This document shows positions 48,294-55,003 of a stretch of 55,003 bases of DNA, one piece after another (within the stretch, counting starts at the first letter, position 1; each line of letters opens with the position of its first letter). The stretch comes from Nephromyces sp. MM_2019. Lineage: Eukaryota > Apicomplexa > Aconoidasida > Nephromycida. The DNA is taken from assembly GCA_015657535.1 (NCBI GenBank), contig JADHZB010000344.1, forward strand, positions 1 to 55,003, given 5' to 3'. Under the pieces are notes generated by a model. That model saw only the letters and a program-made list of their open reading frames with translations. It made no database searches and was not told where the DNA came from. Made by a program: the position numbers and the translations under genes.

Positions 48294-48508
48294 ATGTGTG
48301 TGTGTGTATTGGATTGCAATTTCTTTGAAATTTCATAAGAATATAGATATTTAAATTAATTTAAAAAAAATAGTTCATCATTAGGATAATGATTAAAATA
48401 GGTTCAATTACACACAAATTACATGAGTTTATTTTACGACTACACACACACAAGTTTATTAATATTTCTATTTGTTATTTATAGTCACTATGGACAGCTA
48501 TTAAATGA
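37814..48508 (+). CDS. Large PH-domain protein, about 17 exons, introns filled with CA/TG repeats
   Basis: Exons join in phase to about 810 residues. Exon 1 (ATG 37814 to about 38459) and exon 2 (about 38765-39159) encode a Ser/Asp-rich disordered region. Later exons follow at about 40357, 40860, 41221, 41557, 42294, 43332-43415, 43928-43998, 44904-45029, 45659-45704, 46024-46098, 46798-46930, 47026-47144, 47591-47719, 47877-48029 and 48485-48508 (SLWTAIK, TGA). From about 41.55 to 44.0 kb they spell a PH domain: FQLSRDFKRIIWYTSSKD, LKLGQKTDAFRHYP, RHLSFSIIYG, SLDVTCKDELEFDNWLIGIK, ALI. This closely follows the PH domain of plant PRAF/RCC1-FYVE proteins (F.LS.D...LIWYSG..., GQRT.VFQRYP, SFSLIY, SLDLICKD..EAEVW..GLKALI). 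No RCC1 repeats or FYVE finger are seen. The C-terminal ~300 residues are acidic and helical without a recognised family. PH domains usually bind phosphoinositides; the role here is inferred only. Confidence 0.8.
39160..40356. other. Long intron of the PH-domain gene
   Basis: GTAACA follows exon 2 (FEKHCIWIHYK), and an in-phase acceptor AATAAG precedes NFPSTKWINIDGIKY at about 40357. A 63-codon frame on the minus strand (39678-39869, with ESMIQSQAESIDSLISDSQL) lies inside. It has a protein-like composition but no recognised family, and I treat it as unproven. Confidence 0.5.
41756..41793. repeat. (TA)n microsatellite in an intron
   Basis: About 18 TA dinucleotides in a row within the intron following the NNSL exon of the PH-domain gene. 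Confidence 0.9.
42378..43331 (+). repeat. Intron dominated by ACACA motifs
   Basis: The intron between RHLSFS and IIYGEDSES is almost a continuous series of short A(CA)2-5 runs separated by AT-rich spacers (ACACATATATA, TACACACA). It is degenerate rather than a perfect tandem array. This is the first intron of the gene wholly of this type. Confidence 0.8.
43416..43927 (+). repeat. Intron of ACACATAT-type degenerate repeats
   Basis: Repeats of the form TATNTTCACACACATAT fill the intron, ending in a (TA)n tract at about 43888-43913 and the acceptor TCTACAG. All CA is on the coding strand. Confidence 0.8.
44030..44345 (+). repeat. ACTACATACAC tandem array
   Basis: About 20 copies of a 10-12 base unit (ACACTACATAC and close variants) lie in the intron after the KRFR exon. 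The frame across it reads runs of His, Thr and Tyr and is not a gene. Confidence 0.85.
44346..44903 (+). repeat. Degenerate CA-rich intron DNA
   Basis: Irregular ACACAC runs with occasional C-rich spacers. Two near-identical segments (about 44797-44835 and 44836-44870) share ACACTCCTATATTATTCA next to TA runs. It ends in the acceptor ACACACACATTAG before DALRENNSS. Confidence 0.7.
45030..45658 (+). repeat. Intron with ATAATTATGCACACATTATTCT repeats
   Basis: Four to five copies of a ~22-base unit (ACACATAATTATGCACAC with variants) lie at about 45040-45140. Further CA-rich DNA follows, with two copies of ATATATATTGATGTGTGTG (about 45578 and 45616) that combine AT and TG tracts. Confidence 0.75.
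46110..46440 (+). repeat. Decamer array (TTGCACACAC)n, about 33 units
   Basis: TTGCACACAC, varying to TTACACACAC and once to CTCACACAC, repeats with a 10-base period through most of the intron after the PIKFPHH exon. Because 10 is not a multiple of 3, all three plus frames stay open and read His-Thr-Leu-Ala/Cys series. These are artefacts of the repeat. Confidence 0.95.
46628..46795 (+). repeat. ~31-bp tandem array, CACACACAATATTACAATAT type
   Basis: Five or six units, each ACACACACACAATATTACAA followed by a TA tract. It ends at the acceptor AATATAG of the next exon (MLKYSSLDELEDL), so the last repeat supplies the 3' splice site. Confidence 0.9.
46931..47025 (+). repeat. 95-bp intron made of (GT)n and (TA)n
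   Basis: The intron starts GTGTGTGTGTGTGTATATAT directly after exon sequence CTATTGGGAAG and ends TTTCTGTAACAG. The donor GT is the first repeat of the microsatellite. Both flanking exons stay in phase (NCKFYWE to EIKESLREEL). Confidence 0.85.
47145..47590 (+). repeat. (CA)n intron containing the assembly gap
   Basis: The intron holds long (CA)n tracts on both sides of a run of N. Both flanks contain the same interruption CACATCCACAACACACAC (about 47182 and 47530). Confidence 0.85.
47218..47503. other. Assembly gap, 286 N
   Basis: Unknown bases within the (CA)n intron. Gap size may be an estimate. The repeated flank motif means the two sides could be the same locus. Confidence 0.98.
47720..47876 (+). 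repeat. 157-bp (GT)n intron
   Basis: Starts GTGTGTGTGTGTGTTGTGGA after QPSLEM, contains a near-duplicate (TGTTGTGGATGTGTGTG) and ends GTGTGTGTGTGTGTAG before KKLYQALHK. Both splice sites are embedded in TG repeats. Confidence 0.85.
48030..48484 (+). repeat. Last intron of the PH gene with a 290-bp (TG)n/(TATG)n tract
   Basis: Begins GTTTGTGTGTATGTGTGTAT after TQHIGT and carries imperfect TG, GTAT and TATATGTATG repeats to about 48310. Unique AT-rich DNA follows up to the acceptor TATTTATAG before SLWTAIK. Confidence 0.85.
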
Positions 48509-49455
48509 TGCTTCATTTGGACTCGTATTTAAAACAAGACAAAATATATACACACACACACAAACACTGAACCATGAACTTTAACACACACACACACAAA
48601 ATCCAATACACACACACAGACTTCAACACATATACAATTTCATAGATAGCCTATTTATAATACATTTACACATCCAACATACACACAGCACATGTATATA
48701 TACACACACATAAAGGATCGCAAAGCAAATTGGCGTTAGTATATATAAGCTAAACACACACACACACACACACACACAATTCATACACTAGTATACACAC
48801 ACAGGTATATATATAAAGATATAAACACACAAGTACACATACAGTAAATATACACACATGTATAATATAGTGTATATAGTATATTATAGCTAAAAATTTT
48901 AATCTCAATTTTTTTGATAGTACATACAGATACTTCAAAAATGTGTATATATTATGTGTGTATTTATATACAATTATGTAGTTGTCAAATTATTTTAAAT
49001 TAAATGTGTAAAACTTAAAAGGTTGAACGTTGGAAAAAAATTATAAAATGTGTAAATTTAGAAGTTGAACTTTGAAAAAAAAATCTGATTTAACTTTGTG
49101 TGTAAAATGTGTAATATCTAGAGGTTGAACAATAGAAAAATTTGTGTGTGTGTAAAAATTGACTTTATAGCTATGTTTACACATTTTAAAAGTTTATTTT
49201 TTTAACTTATTAAATTTCTTCAAAACGTTGTTTTTCGATGTTTTTGAGTTAATTCCTTTTCTACCAAAATTGTTAGCACCTGTTGATTGTTTTTTCTTGA
49301 ATGAAAATGGATGATATCTACACACAAATACACACACACACGCACATGAATGTGTGTATATTATATTTATTAATATTATATATATATATAATTAAATATC
49401 ATGATTGTATATTAACTCAAAAAAAATCAGAAACATAATAATACATACAAATTCT
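48509..49455. other. Convergent intergenic region, CA-rich then plain AT
   Basis: 48540-48870 has many short (CA)n runs. 48980-49150 contains three to four related blocks ending in AAAATGTGTAAA..TT.AGAGTTGAAC (about 49005-49030, 49048-49070, 49106-49130), which looks like a loose ~50-bp repeat. No gene was found. Confidence 0.6.
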
Positions 49456-49775
49456 ATTATACACACATTACACATACACTACACACACATTATACACTAC
49501 ACACACTTTATACACACTACACACACTTTATACACACTACACACACTTTATACACACTACACACAATATACACAATACACACACTACACACAATATACAC
49601 GATACACACACTACACACACGATACACACACTACACACACACTACATACAATACACACTACACACACACTACAGACTACACACACCCTACAAACAATACA
49701 CACTACACACACACTACACACACAATACACACTACACACACACTACACACACACTACACACAATACACACAACAC
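49456..49775 (+). repeat. ACACACTACACACAATA array
   Basis: About 25 imperfect copies of an 11-19 base unit combining CACTACACA, TTTATACA and CAATACA. Plus frames read His/Thr series and are not genes. Confidence 0.85.
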
Positions 49776-49969
49776 AAATAATCAGCCAACATGTCTAGAT
49801 TGAAAAACGACCACCCTCCCCCCTAACCTTCTAAATAGAGTGTCTACATATTTACGTGTGTGTGTATGTATTTAAAATATGTGTACATAATATGTGTGTA
49901 TATAATATGTGTGTATATAAAATATATGTGTATATAAACCATGTGCATATATAAGGTATGCATATGTGC

Positions 49970-50168
49970 ATGTGTGTGTGTGTGTGGTGTACATATGTGT
50001 ATGTGTGTGTGTGTGTGGTGTACATATGTGTATGTGTGTGTGTGTGTGGTGTACATATGTGTATGTGTGTGTGTGTGTGGTGTACATATGTGTATGTGTG
50101 TGTGTGTGTGGTGTACATATGTGTATGTGTGTGTGTGTGTGGTGTACATATGTGTATGTGTGTGTGTA
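49970..50168 (-). repeat. 31-bp minisatellite, 6 units
   Basis: GGTGTACATATGTGTATGTG plus a TG run repeats with an exact 31-base spacing (ACATATG at 49991, 50022, 50053, 50084, 50115 and 50146). Units are virtually identical, so the array is young or homogenised. It lies about 30 bases downstream of the Ssf1 stop codon. Confidence 0.95.
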
Positions 50169-50195
50169 AATAGCGTACATACATAACAAAATTTT

Positions 50196-51185
50196 TTATA
50201 GATGTGTGTGTGTAACATACTTTGTAGGCTCCATTGTAACAGGTACACTTTCAAAATCTTCCCCTTTTTTGAGTGTGTGTGTAAATCGTTCATTTGTTTC
50301 ATTTCCCTTTAAAATATCATCTTCCTCTTCTTTGGCTCTCTGTTTTTGATCCAATTTTTGCCTTTGAAATTCACGTGCTTTTTGAGCCAATTTTGTTTCA
50401 TATAATCGTTTCTGATGTCTAATGTGTGTGTGTGTGTGTAAAGAGTAATGTGTGTGTGTAGTGTGTCAATTATGATGTGTGTAATGGGTGTGAATATAGT
50501 GATGTGTGTATGTAATATATATATGTGTGTATGTGATATCTAAAGTAATGTGTGTCATGTAATATTAATGTGTGTGTAAAAAGAGAAGATGTGTATAAAT
50601 TTAAAGTATCCAAATTCAATACACACACCACATACCTCCTTTTCTCTCTGAGTGTGTGTGTAAGGGATTCAATGTGTGTTAATTCTTCAACACTTTTTTG
50701 TATATATCTGTGAAAGAGAACAGCCCCACTACACACCTCTTCTTCAGCCTTAACAAATGTTAAATTAAGGCGTGGCCCTAACTCAATGAGTGATATACCA
50801 ATTTTGTGTGTAGAATCAGCAAAGGCTATGTGTGTGTGTACATTGGTTAAATCAAACTCTGTTGTTTCATCTAACTCACTATCAGAGGCATGACCAGGTC
50901 CACCATTTATAACAAAATCTGACACATCACTCATCCTATTTAAATTAATTTGTTTGGTTGATTTGTTTGTGTGTAAAATTTTTTTTATACCACGGCCTAC
51001 ACCACATGGCCTCTTTATAATTGCATAATGTCTCATCTCTATTTGGTGTGTAGATTGATTATAATTAAATAATAATACCCTCTTACAGTTTCCTACCTAT
51101 TAAAAAAAAATTAAGAAAATTTGTGTGTGTGTGTGTGTGTATATGGTAAGTAAATATATATATATATATATACATATCCTATATC

Positions 51186-51251
<66 letters not shown>

Positions 51252-51921
51252 CATACACACACACATACACACACACATACACATACACACACACATACAC
51301 ATACACACACACATACACACACACATGCACATACACACATACATACACACACATACACACCTTAAGTGTGTGTATATCGAGAGAAGGAAACATCCCTTGT
51401 AAGAATTGGGTAATGAGTGTATTACTTTCTTTTATTTTATCAAGTGTCCATACATCGTCTACACACACATTTTCAGTGTGTTTATTAAATTTAAAACCAT
51501 TCATAACTAATAGAGGGGAATCTTTATAATCACACATACTTGTACGTGGATATTTTTGTGTGTTACGTACATCTTTAATGAGTGAAAATGAGTTTACATG
51601 AAATGTGAGTGTAGCTCCATTGGGTAAACGTATTAATTTGAGATACACACCTCTCTCTGTTTGTGAAATTAATTGAATGTGTGTAAGTTGCATTTGTTTT
51701 GCAATTTTTACATAATCATTAATTTTTGCAGTAGAGGATTCCCTTACTTTTAACACACTCCATGGTTGCATAATTAAACGCAAATCACACACTAACAAAC
51801 GCCCCAATTGGCTTAATTTACCATGTCTTACACACAGTGTCTTGGGTATATGTTGGAGGTATTCCGTTGAGATCTCCTTGTGTGTACGTGTCTTCTTGCG
51901 GCGGCCATGTTTATAGGGCAT
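50196..51921 (-). CDS. SSF1: Ssf1/Peter Pan Brix-domain ribosome biogenesis protein, 3 exons
   Basis: Ssf1/PPAN is a nucleolar factor for 27S pre-rRNA processing and 60S assembly. Exons 51921-51361, 51096-50636 and 50418-50196 join in phase (561+461+223 nt) to 414 residues. The start MPYKHGRRKKTRTHK is a basic tail as in the family. The Brix domain shows RHGKLSQLGRLLVCDLRLIM, PWSVLKVRESSTAKINDYV, RLPNGATLTFHVNSFSLIKD, LLVMNGF and FLQGMFPSLDIHTLK in exon 1. Exon 2 has CKRVLLFNYNQSTHQIEMRH, DVSDFVI, the acidic HASDSELDETTEFDL and ISLIELGPRLNLTFVKAEEE. Exon 3 is a charged helix (FQRQKLDQKQRAKEEEDD). Odd: short TACACACA/TGTGTGTA runs lie inside all three exons and encode Thr-His or Val-Cys-Val, e.g. 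NVHTHIAF, ESLTHTLRE, ERFTHTLKK, ENVCVDD, and the last residues before the stop. Intron 1 is a (GT)n/(TA)n/(CA)n tract. Confidence 0.93.
51097..51360 (-). repeat. Ssf1 intron 1: self-complementary (GT)n-(TA)n-(CA)n tract
   Basis: In the gene's direction it starts GTGTGTATGTGTGTGTATGT, passes through ATGTGTG and TATATATGTA repeats, then (TA)n, then a (CA)n run just before a T-rich stretch and AATAG acceptor. The GT-rich start and CA-rich end are complementary, so the intron RNA could fold into a long hairpin. Confidence 0.85.
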
Positions 51922-51934
51922 TGTGGTATATAGG

Positions 51935-52195
51935 GGGGGAGAGTGTGTGTGTGTAGGGGAGGGAGAGAGTGTGTGTGTGTAGGGAAGGGAGAGAGTGTGT
52001 GTGTGTAGGGGAGGGAGAGAGTGTGTGTGTGTAGGAGGAGAGAGTGTGTGTGTGTAGGGAAGGGAGAGTGTGTGTTGTAGGGAAGGGGGAGAGTGTGTGT
52101 ATGTGTAGGGGAAGGGGGGGATTGTAGGGGGAGAGAGTGTGTGTGTGTAGGGAGAGAGAGTGTGTGTGTGTAGGGAGAGTGTGTGTGTGTTGTTT
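51935..52195 (-). repeat. ~20-32-bp GGGAGAGAGTGTGTGTGTAG minisatellite upstream of Ssf1
   Basis: About 10 imperfect units of G/A-rich plus TG-rich sequence start about 14 bases from the Ssf1 start codon. They occupy its presumed 5' UTR or promoter. On the transcript strand it reads CTACACACACACTCTCTCCC, a pyrimidine-rich strand. It is the only G-rich stretch of any length in the window. Confidence 0.9.
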
Positions 52196-52470
52196 CAGAG
52201 AAAGGAGGTGTTTAGTTTTACTATGAGGGTTAACTTAAAGTTTGTATGTTAAGTGAGTGGGTGGTAATCATCTAGCAATATATATATAAAGCGTTTGTGT
52301 GTATAAGTATGTGTATATGGGTGTGTATGAGTGTGTGTGTGTTTAATGTGTTGTGTGTACACAAATGTGTGTGTAATGAAGAAGGAATACGATTCAATAT
52401 ATCAAATATTGAAATATAGGCCAAAATCTGTATAATGTGATATCAGAAATGAATTAATGATGTTTTATGT
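52196..52470. other. Unique DNA upstream of Ssf1, TGTG-interspersed
   Basis: Contains TGTGTGTA motifs among AT-rich sequence. No gene is visible. Confidence 0.5.
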
Positions 52471-52665
52471 AATGTGTGTGTGTGTGTTTATAATTATATA
52501 TATATATAAGTGTGTGTGTGTGTGTGTTTATAATTATATATATATAAGTGTGTGTGTGTGTGTTTATAATTATATATATATAAGTGTGTGTGTGTGTGTG
52601 TTTATAATTATATATATATAAGTGTGTGTGTGTGTGTGTTTATGATTATATATATATAAGTGTGT
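52471..52665. repeat. ~38-bp array, (TG)n TTTATAATTATATATATATA AG, 5 units
   Basis: TTTATAATTATAT recurs at about 52487, 52527, 52562, 52600 and (as TTTATGATTATAT) 52639, each unit with a TG tract of different length. Unit length varies by slippage in the TG part only. Confidence 0.95.
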
Positions 52666-52792
52666 GTGTGTATGTGTATGTGTTGGTGTTCATATGTATG
52701 TGTTGTGTGGGTGATGATTTATTCAAGTGTATATGTGTGTGTGTTAATTATGTGTGTAGGTGGTCGTATATATATGTGTGTGTGTGTGATGG

Positions 52793-52797
<5 letters not shown>

Positions 52798-52822
<25 letters not shown>
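52798..52822. repeat. (TA)n microsatellite
   Basis: About 12 TA dinucleotides between TGTG-rich flanks. Confidence 0.9.
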
Positions 52823-52824
<2 letters not shown>

Positions 52825-53104
52825 TTATGCTGTATTTGTGAAGGTGTGAATCGTGTGTGTAGTATTTAACTTTAATGAATGATTTATGAGTAAAAAATAT
52901 TTAATATGTGTTTGAGTATAATATGTGTGTATAGTTGATTTTTCTAGTGTAGTTTTTGTGTGTAGAAATTTTTAAATATTATAGATATATAGGTATATGT
53001 GTAAATGTGTGTGTATACTAGGTATATTTATATGTTTTAGTTTTTTATTTATACATGCATGTGTGTAGCACAAATCTATACTTATGTGTATGTGTGATAG
53101 ATTT

Positions 53105-53590
53105 GTGTGTATATATATATAATATAGCATATGTGTGTGTGTGTATATAATATAGCATATGTGTGTGTATGTATATAATATAGCATATGTGTGTGTGTGT
53201 ATATAATATAGCATATGTGTGTGTGTGTATATAATATAGCATATGTGTGCGTGTGTATGTAATATAGCATATGTGTGTGTGTATATAATATAGCATATGT
53301 GTGCGTGTGTATGTAATATAGCATATGTGTGTGTATGTATATATAATATAGCATATGTGTGTGTGTGTATATAATATAGCTTATGTGTGTGTATGTATAT
53401 AATATAGCTTATGTGTGTGTATGTATATATAATATAGCATATGTGTGTGTATGTATATAATATAGCTTATGTGTGTGTATGTATATATAATATAGCATAT
53501 GTGTGTGTGTGTATATAATATAGCATATGTGTGTGTGTGTATATAATATAGCATATGTGTGTGTGTGTATATAATATAGCACATGTGTGT
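53105..53590. repeat. TATAATATAGCATATGTGTG minisatellite, about 17 units
   Basis: The core AATATAGC(A/T)TATGTGTG alternates with a TG or GTATG tract of variable length (unit 26-33 bases). Two variants, AGCATATG and AGCTTATG, alternate in part of the array (about 53380-53470), suggesting higher-order copying. Minus frames read Tyr/His/Thr runs and are not genes. Confidence 0.95.
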
Positions 53591-54342
53591 ATGTGTGTAC
53601 ATTATCTAAAAAGTGTGTGTATTACCAAAGATGTGTGTGCATTATCTAAAATGGGTTCCTATTATCTAATATATATATATATATATTAGATGTGTGTAAT
53701 GTATAAATTGTGTATGATTTATGTGTGTTATAAAACATAAGTATGTAATTATGTGTGTATAATACAAGATGTGTTTCAATGTGTGATCGTGCATATATGA
53801 GTTAAGTATGAAGATATTACAATAAGTGTGTAGATATATACGAAATAAAACAAATGGAAAATACACACACACTTTTACTTGTATATTTATATAATTTATT
53901 ACATACACACAAGATCAATACACACACACTCACACACACAATTCCTCTATTTTGTATATGATTTATTTGTGTCTTTTTTTAGAGTGTGTAGACATGAGTA
54001 AATTATATTCATTTTTGATAAACTTAAAAATAACTATATTATTTGATTAGATCCAAATCTTACACACACACATTTTACACACATTATAACATATCAATTT
54101 GTGTGTAAATTTGATACATAACCATTGTTGTACACACATTATTATTATATCTACACACTATTAAGACAAGACATACACATATGATTCCTTATTAAAAGAC
54201 AATTAATTGGAGTAAACCTTGTATTTATACACACAAACCTATTATCATATATATACACATACACATACATATACATACACATATATATATTCATACACAC
54301 AGACTTAAATATATACATACATACATATATACACAGACACAG

Positions 54343-54373
<31 letters not shown>

Positions 54374-54652
54374 TATACATATACACACATATACATATAC
54401 ACACATATACATATAAACACATATACATACACACACATATATATACATACACATATACATACATACATTTCAGTGATCTGTCATTCATTACCTACACACT
54501 AACATACACAATAGTACATAAAATAAATCAACATATTTACACACATGATTATATATATTGCTGTGTATATATCATATATAGATATTTACCCATAAACATG
54601 TGTTAAGCATGCACACACAGACAAGTTTATAAATAATACTTATACACAAGCG

Positions 54653-54683
<31 letters not shown>

Positions 54684-55003
54684 ACACCTACTCACATACA
54701 CACATACATATATATGCACACACACACGTATACATACACACACATGTATATATATATATATATATAATATATGCCTTGATCAAAACACACACTACAAAAC
54801 GACACACATTTATGAATTTTTACGTCAGCTAGTTACGAGTAGCCCACGTTATATATATATATATACACACACCCTTACACACACTTGTTTTGGGTTATAC
54901 ACACACACATATGTTTTGAGATATATTATTACCATGATAAAATTTCGATCATTAACACACACATACACAGTGGGTATATAAATGTTAAAGCTTATAGGAT
55001 GTG
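53591..55003. other. Non-coding TG-rich then CA-rich DNA to window end
   Basis: TGTGTGTA motifs dominate to about 53860, then CA-rich motifs from about 53865 onward (for example 54235-54460 with ACATATACAC units, and a (TA)n at about 54656-54682). No open frame outside repeats and no recognisable gene was found. Confidence 0.6.

Noticed and set aside
47722..48354. Long frames of Cys-Val-Cys-Val on + and Thr-His on - across 47.7-48.35 kb
   Set aside because: Products of (TG)n tracts; only the exon at 47877-48029 is coding, in a frame that matches neighbouring exons.
49970..50168. Regular 31-bp repeats as a possible CRISPR array
   Set aside because: Repeats are contiguous with no unique spacers, and the genome is an intron-bearing eukaryote.
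49844..50302. 152-codon minus frame with Tyr-Thr-His repeats
   Set aside because: Reads the 31-bp minisatellite; overlaps the true Ssf1 last exon in another frame.
53600..55003. Telomeric or subtelomeric repeat
   Set aside because: No G-rich telomere-type unit; the repeats are CA/TG and TA mixtures of many kinds.

Overview
This is an intron-rich, AT-rich eukaryotic scaffold from a draft assembly: it has a 286-base run of N and GT...AG introns in nearly every gene. Gene content (Golgi, mRNA 3'-end processing, ribosome biogenesis) shows a nuclear chromosome. Short introns, very low GC and divergent proteins with low-complexity insertions suggest a unicellular eukaryote (protist), possibly an alveolate. 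That placement is inference; nothing here fixes the species.

Layout. (1) 1-4.4 kb: a graveyard of Ty3/gypsy chromoviruses. At least two LTR families are present, all copies are broken by stops and frameshifts, and two LTR copies stand head-on as an inverted repeat. (2) 4.4-17.4 kb: about 13 kb with no gene I can support. It is largely old, strongly diverged direct repeats (anchor blocks recur at 6.4, 9.6, 12.6 and 15.3 kb) plus an eroded LTR. (3) 17.4-40 kb: ordinary genes. These are CPSF1/CPSF160 (-), a Lifeguard/BAX-inhibitor-1 family membrane protein with a YGQ-rich tail (+), a lysine-rich coiled-coil protein (-), a myristoylatable GRASP Golgi protein (-) and a GOS1-like Qb-SNARE (-). (4) 37.8-48.5 kb: one long plus-strand gene of about 17 exons carrying a PH domain most like that of plant PRAF/RCC1-type proteins. 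(5) 50.2-51.9 kb: the Brix-domain ribosome biogenesis factor Ssf1/Peter Pan (-).

From about 42 kb to the end the DNA changes character. Introns, intergenic DNA and even exons are saturated with (CA)n/(TG)n, TACACACA-type motifs and minisatellites built from them, with the CA-rich strand switching in blocks. The change occurs inside the PH-domain gene, whose domain reads continuously across it, so it is unlikely to be a simple assembly join. This CA/TG landscape, including GT-repeat 5' splice sites and His-Thr insertions in a conserved protein, is the most unusual thing in the window.

Functionally, GRASP and the GOS1-like SNARE are adjacent in the same orientation and both act at the Golgi. 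The other genes are not an obvious pathway cluster.
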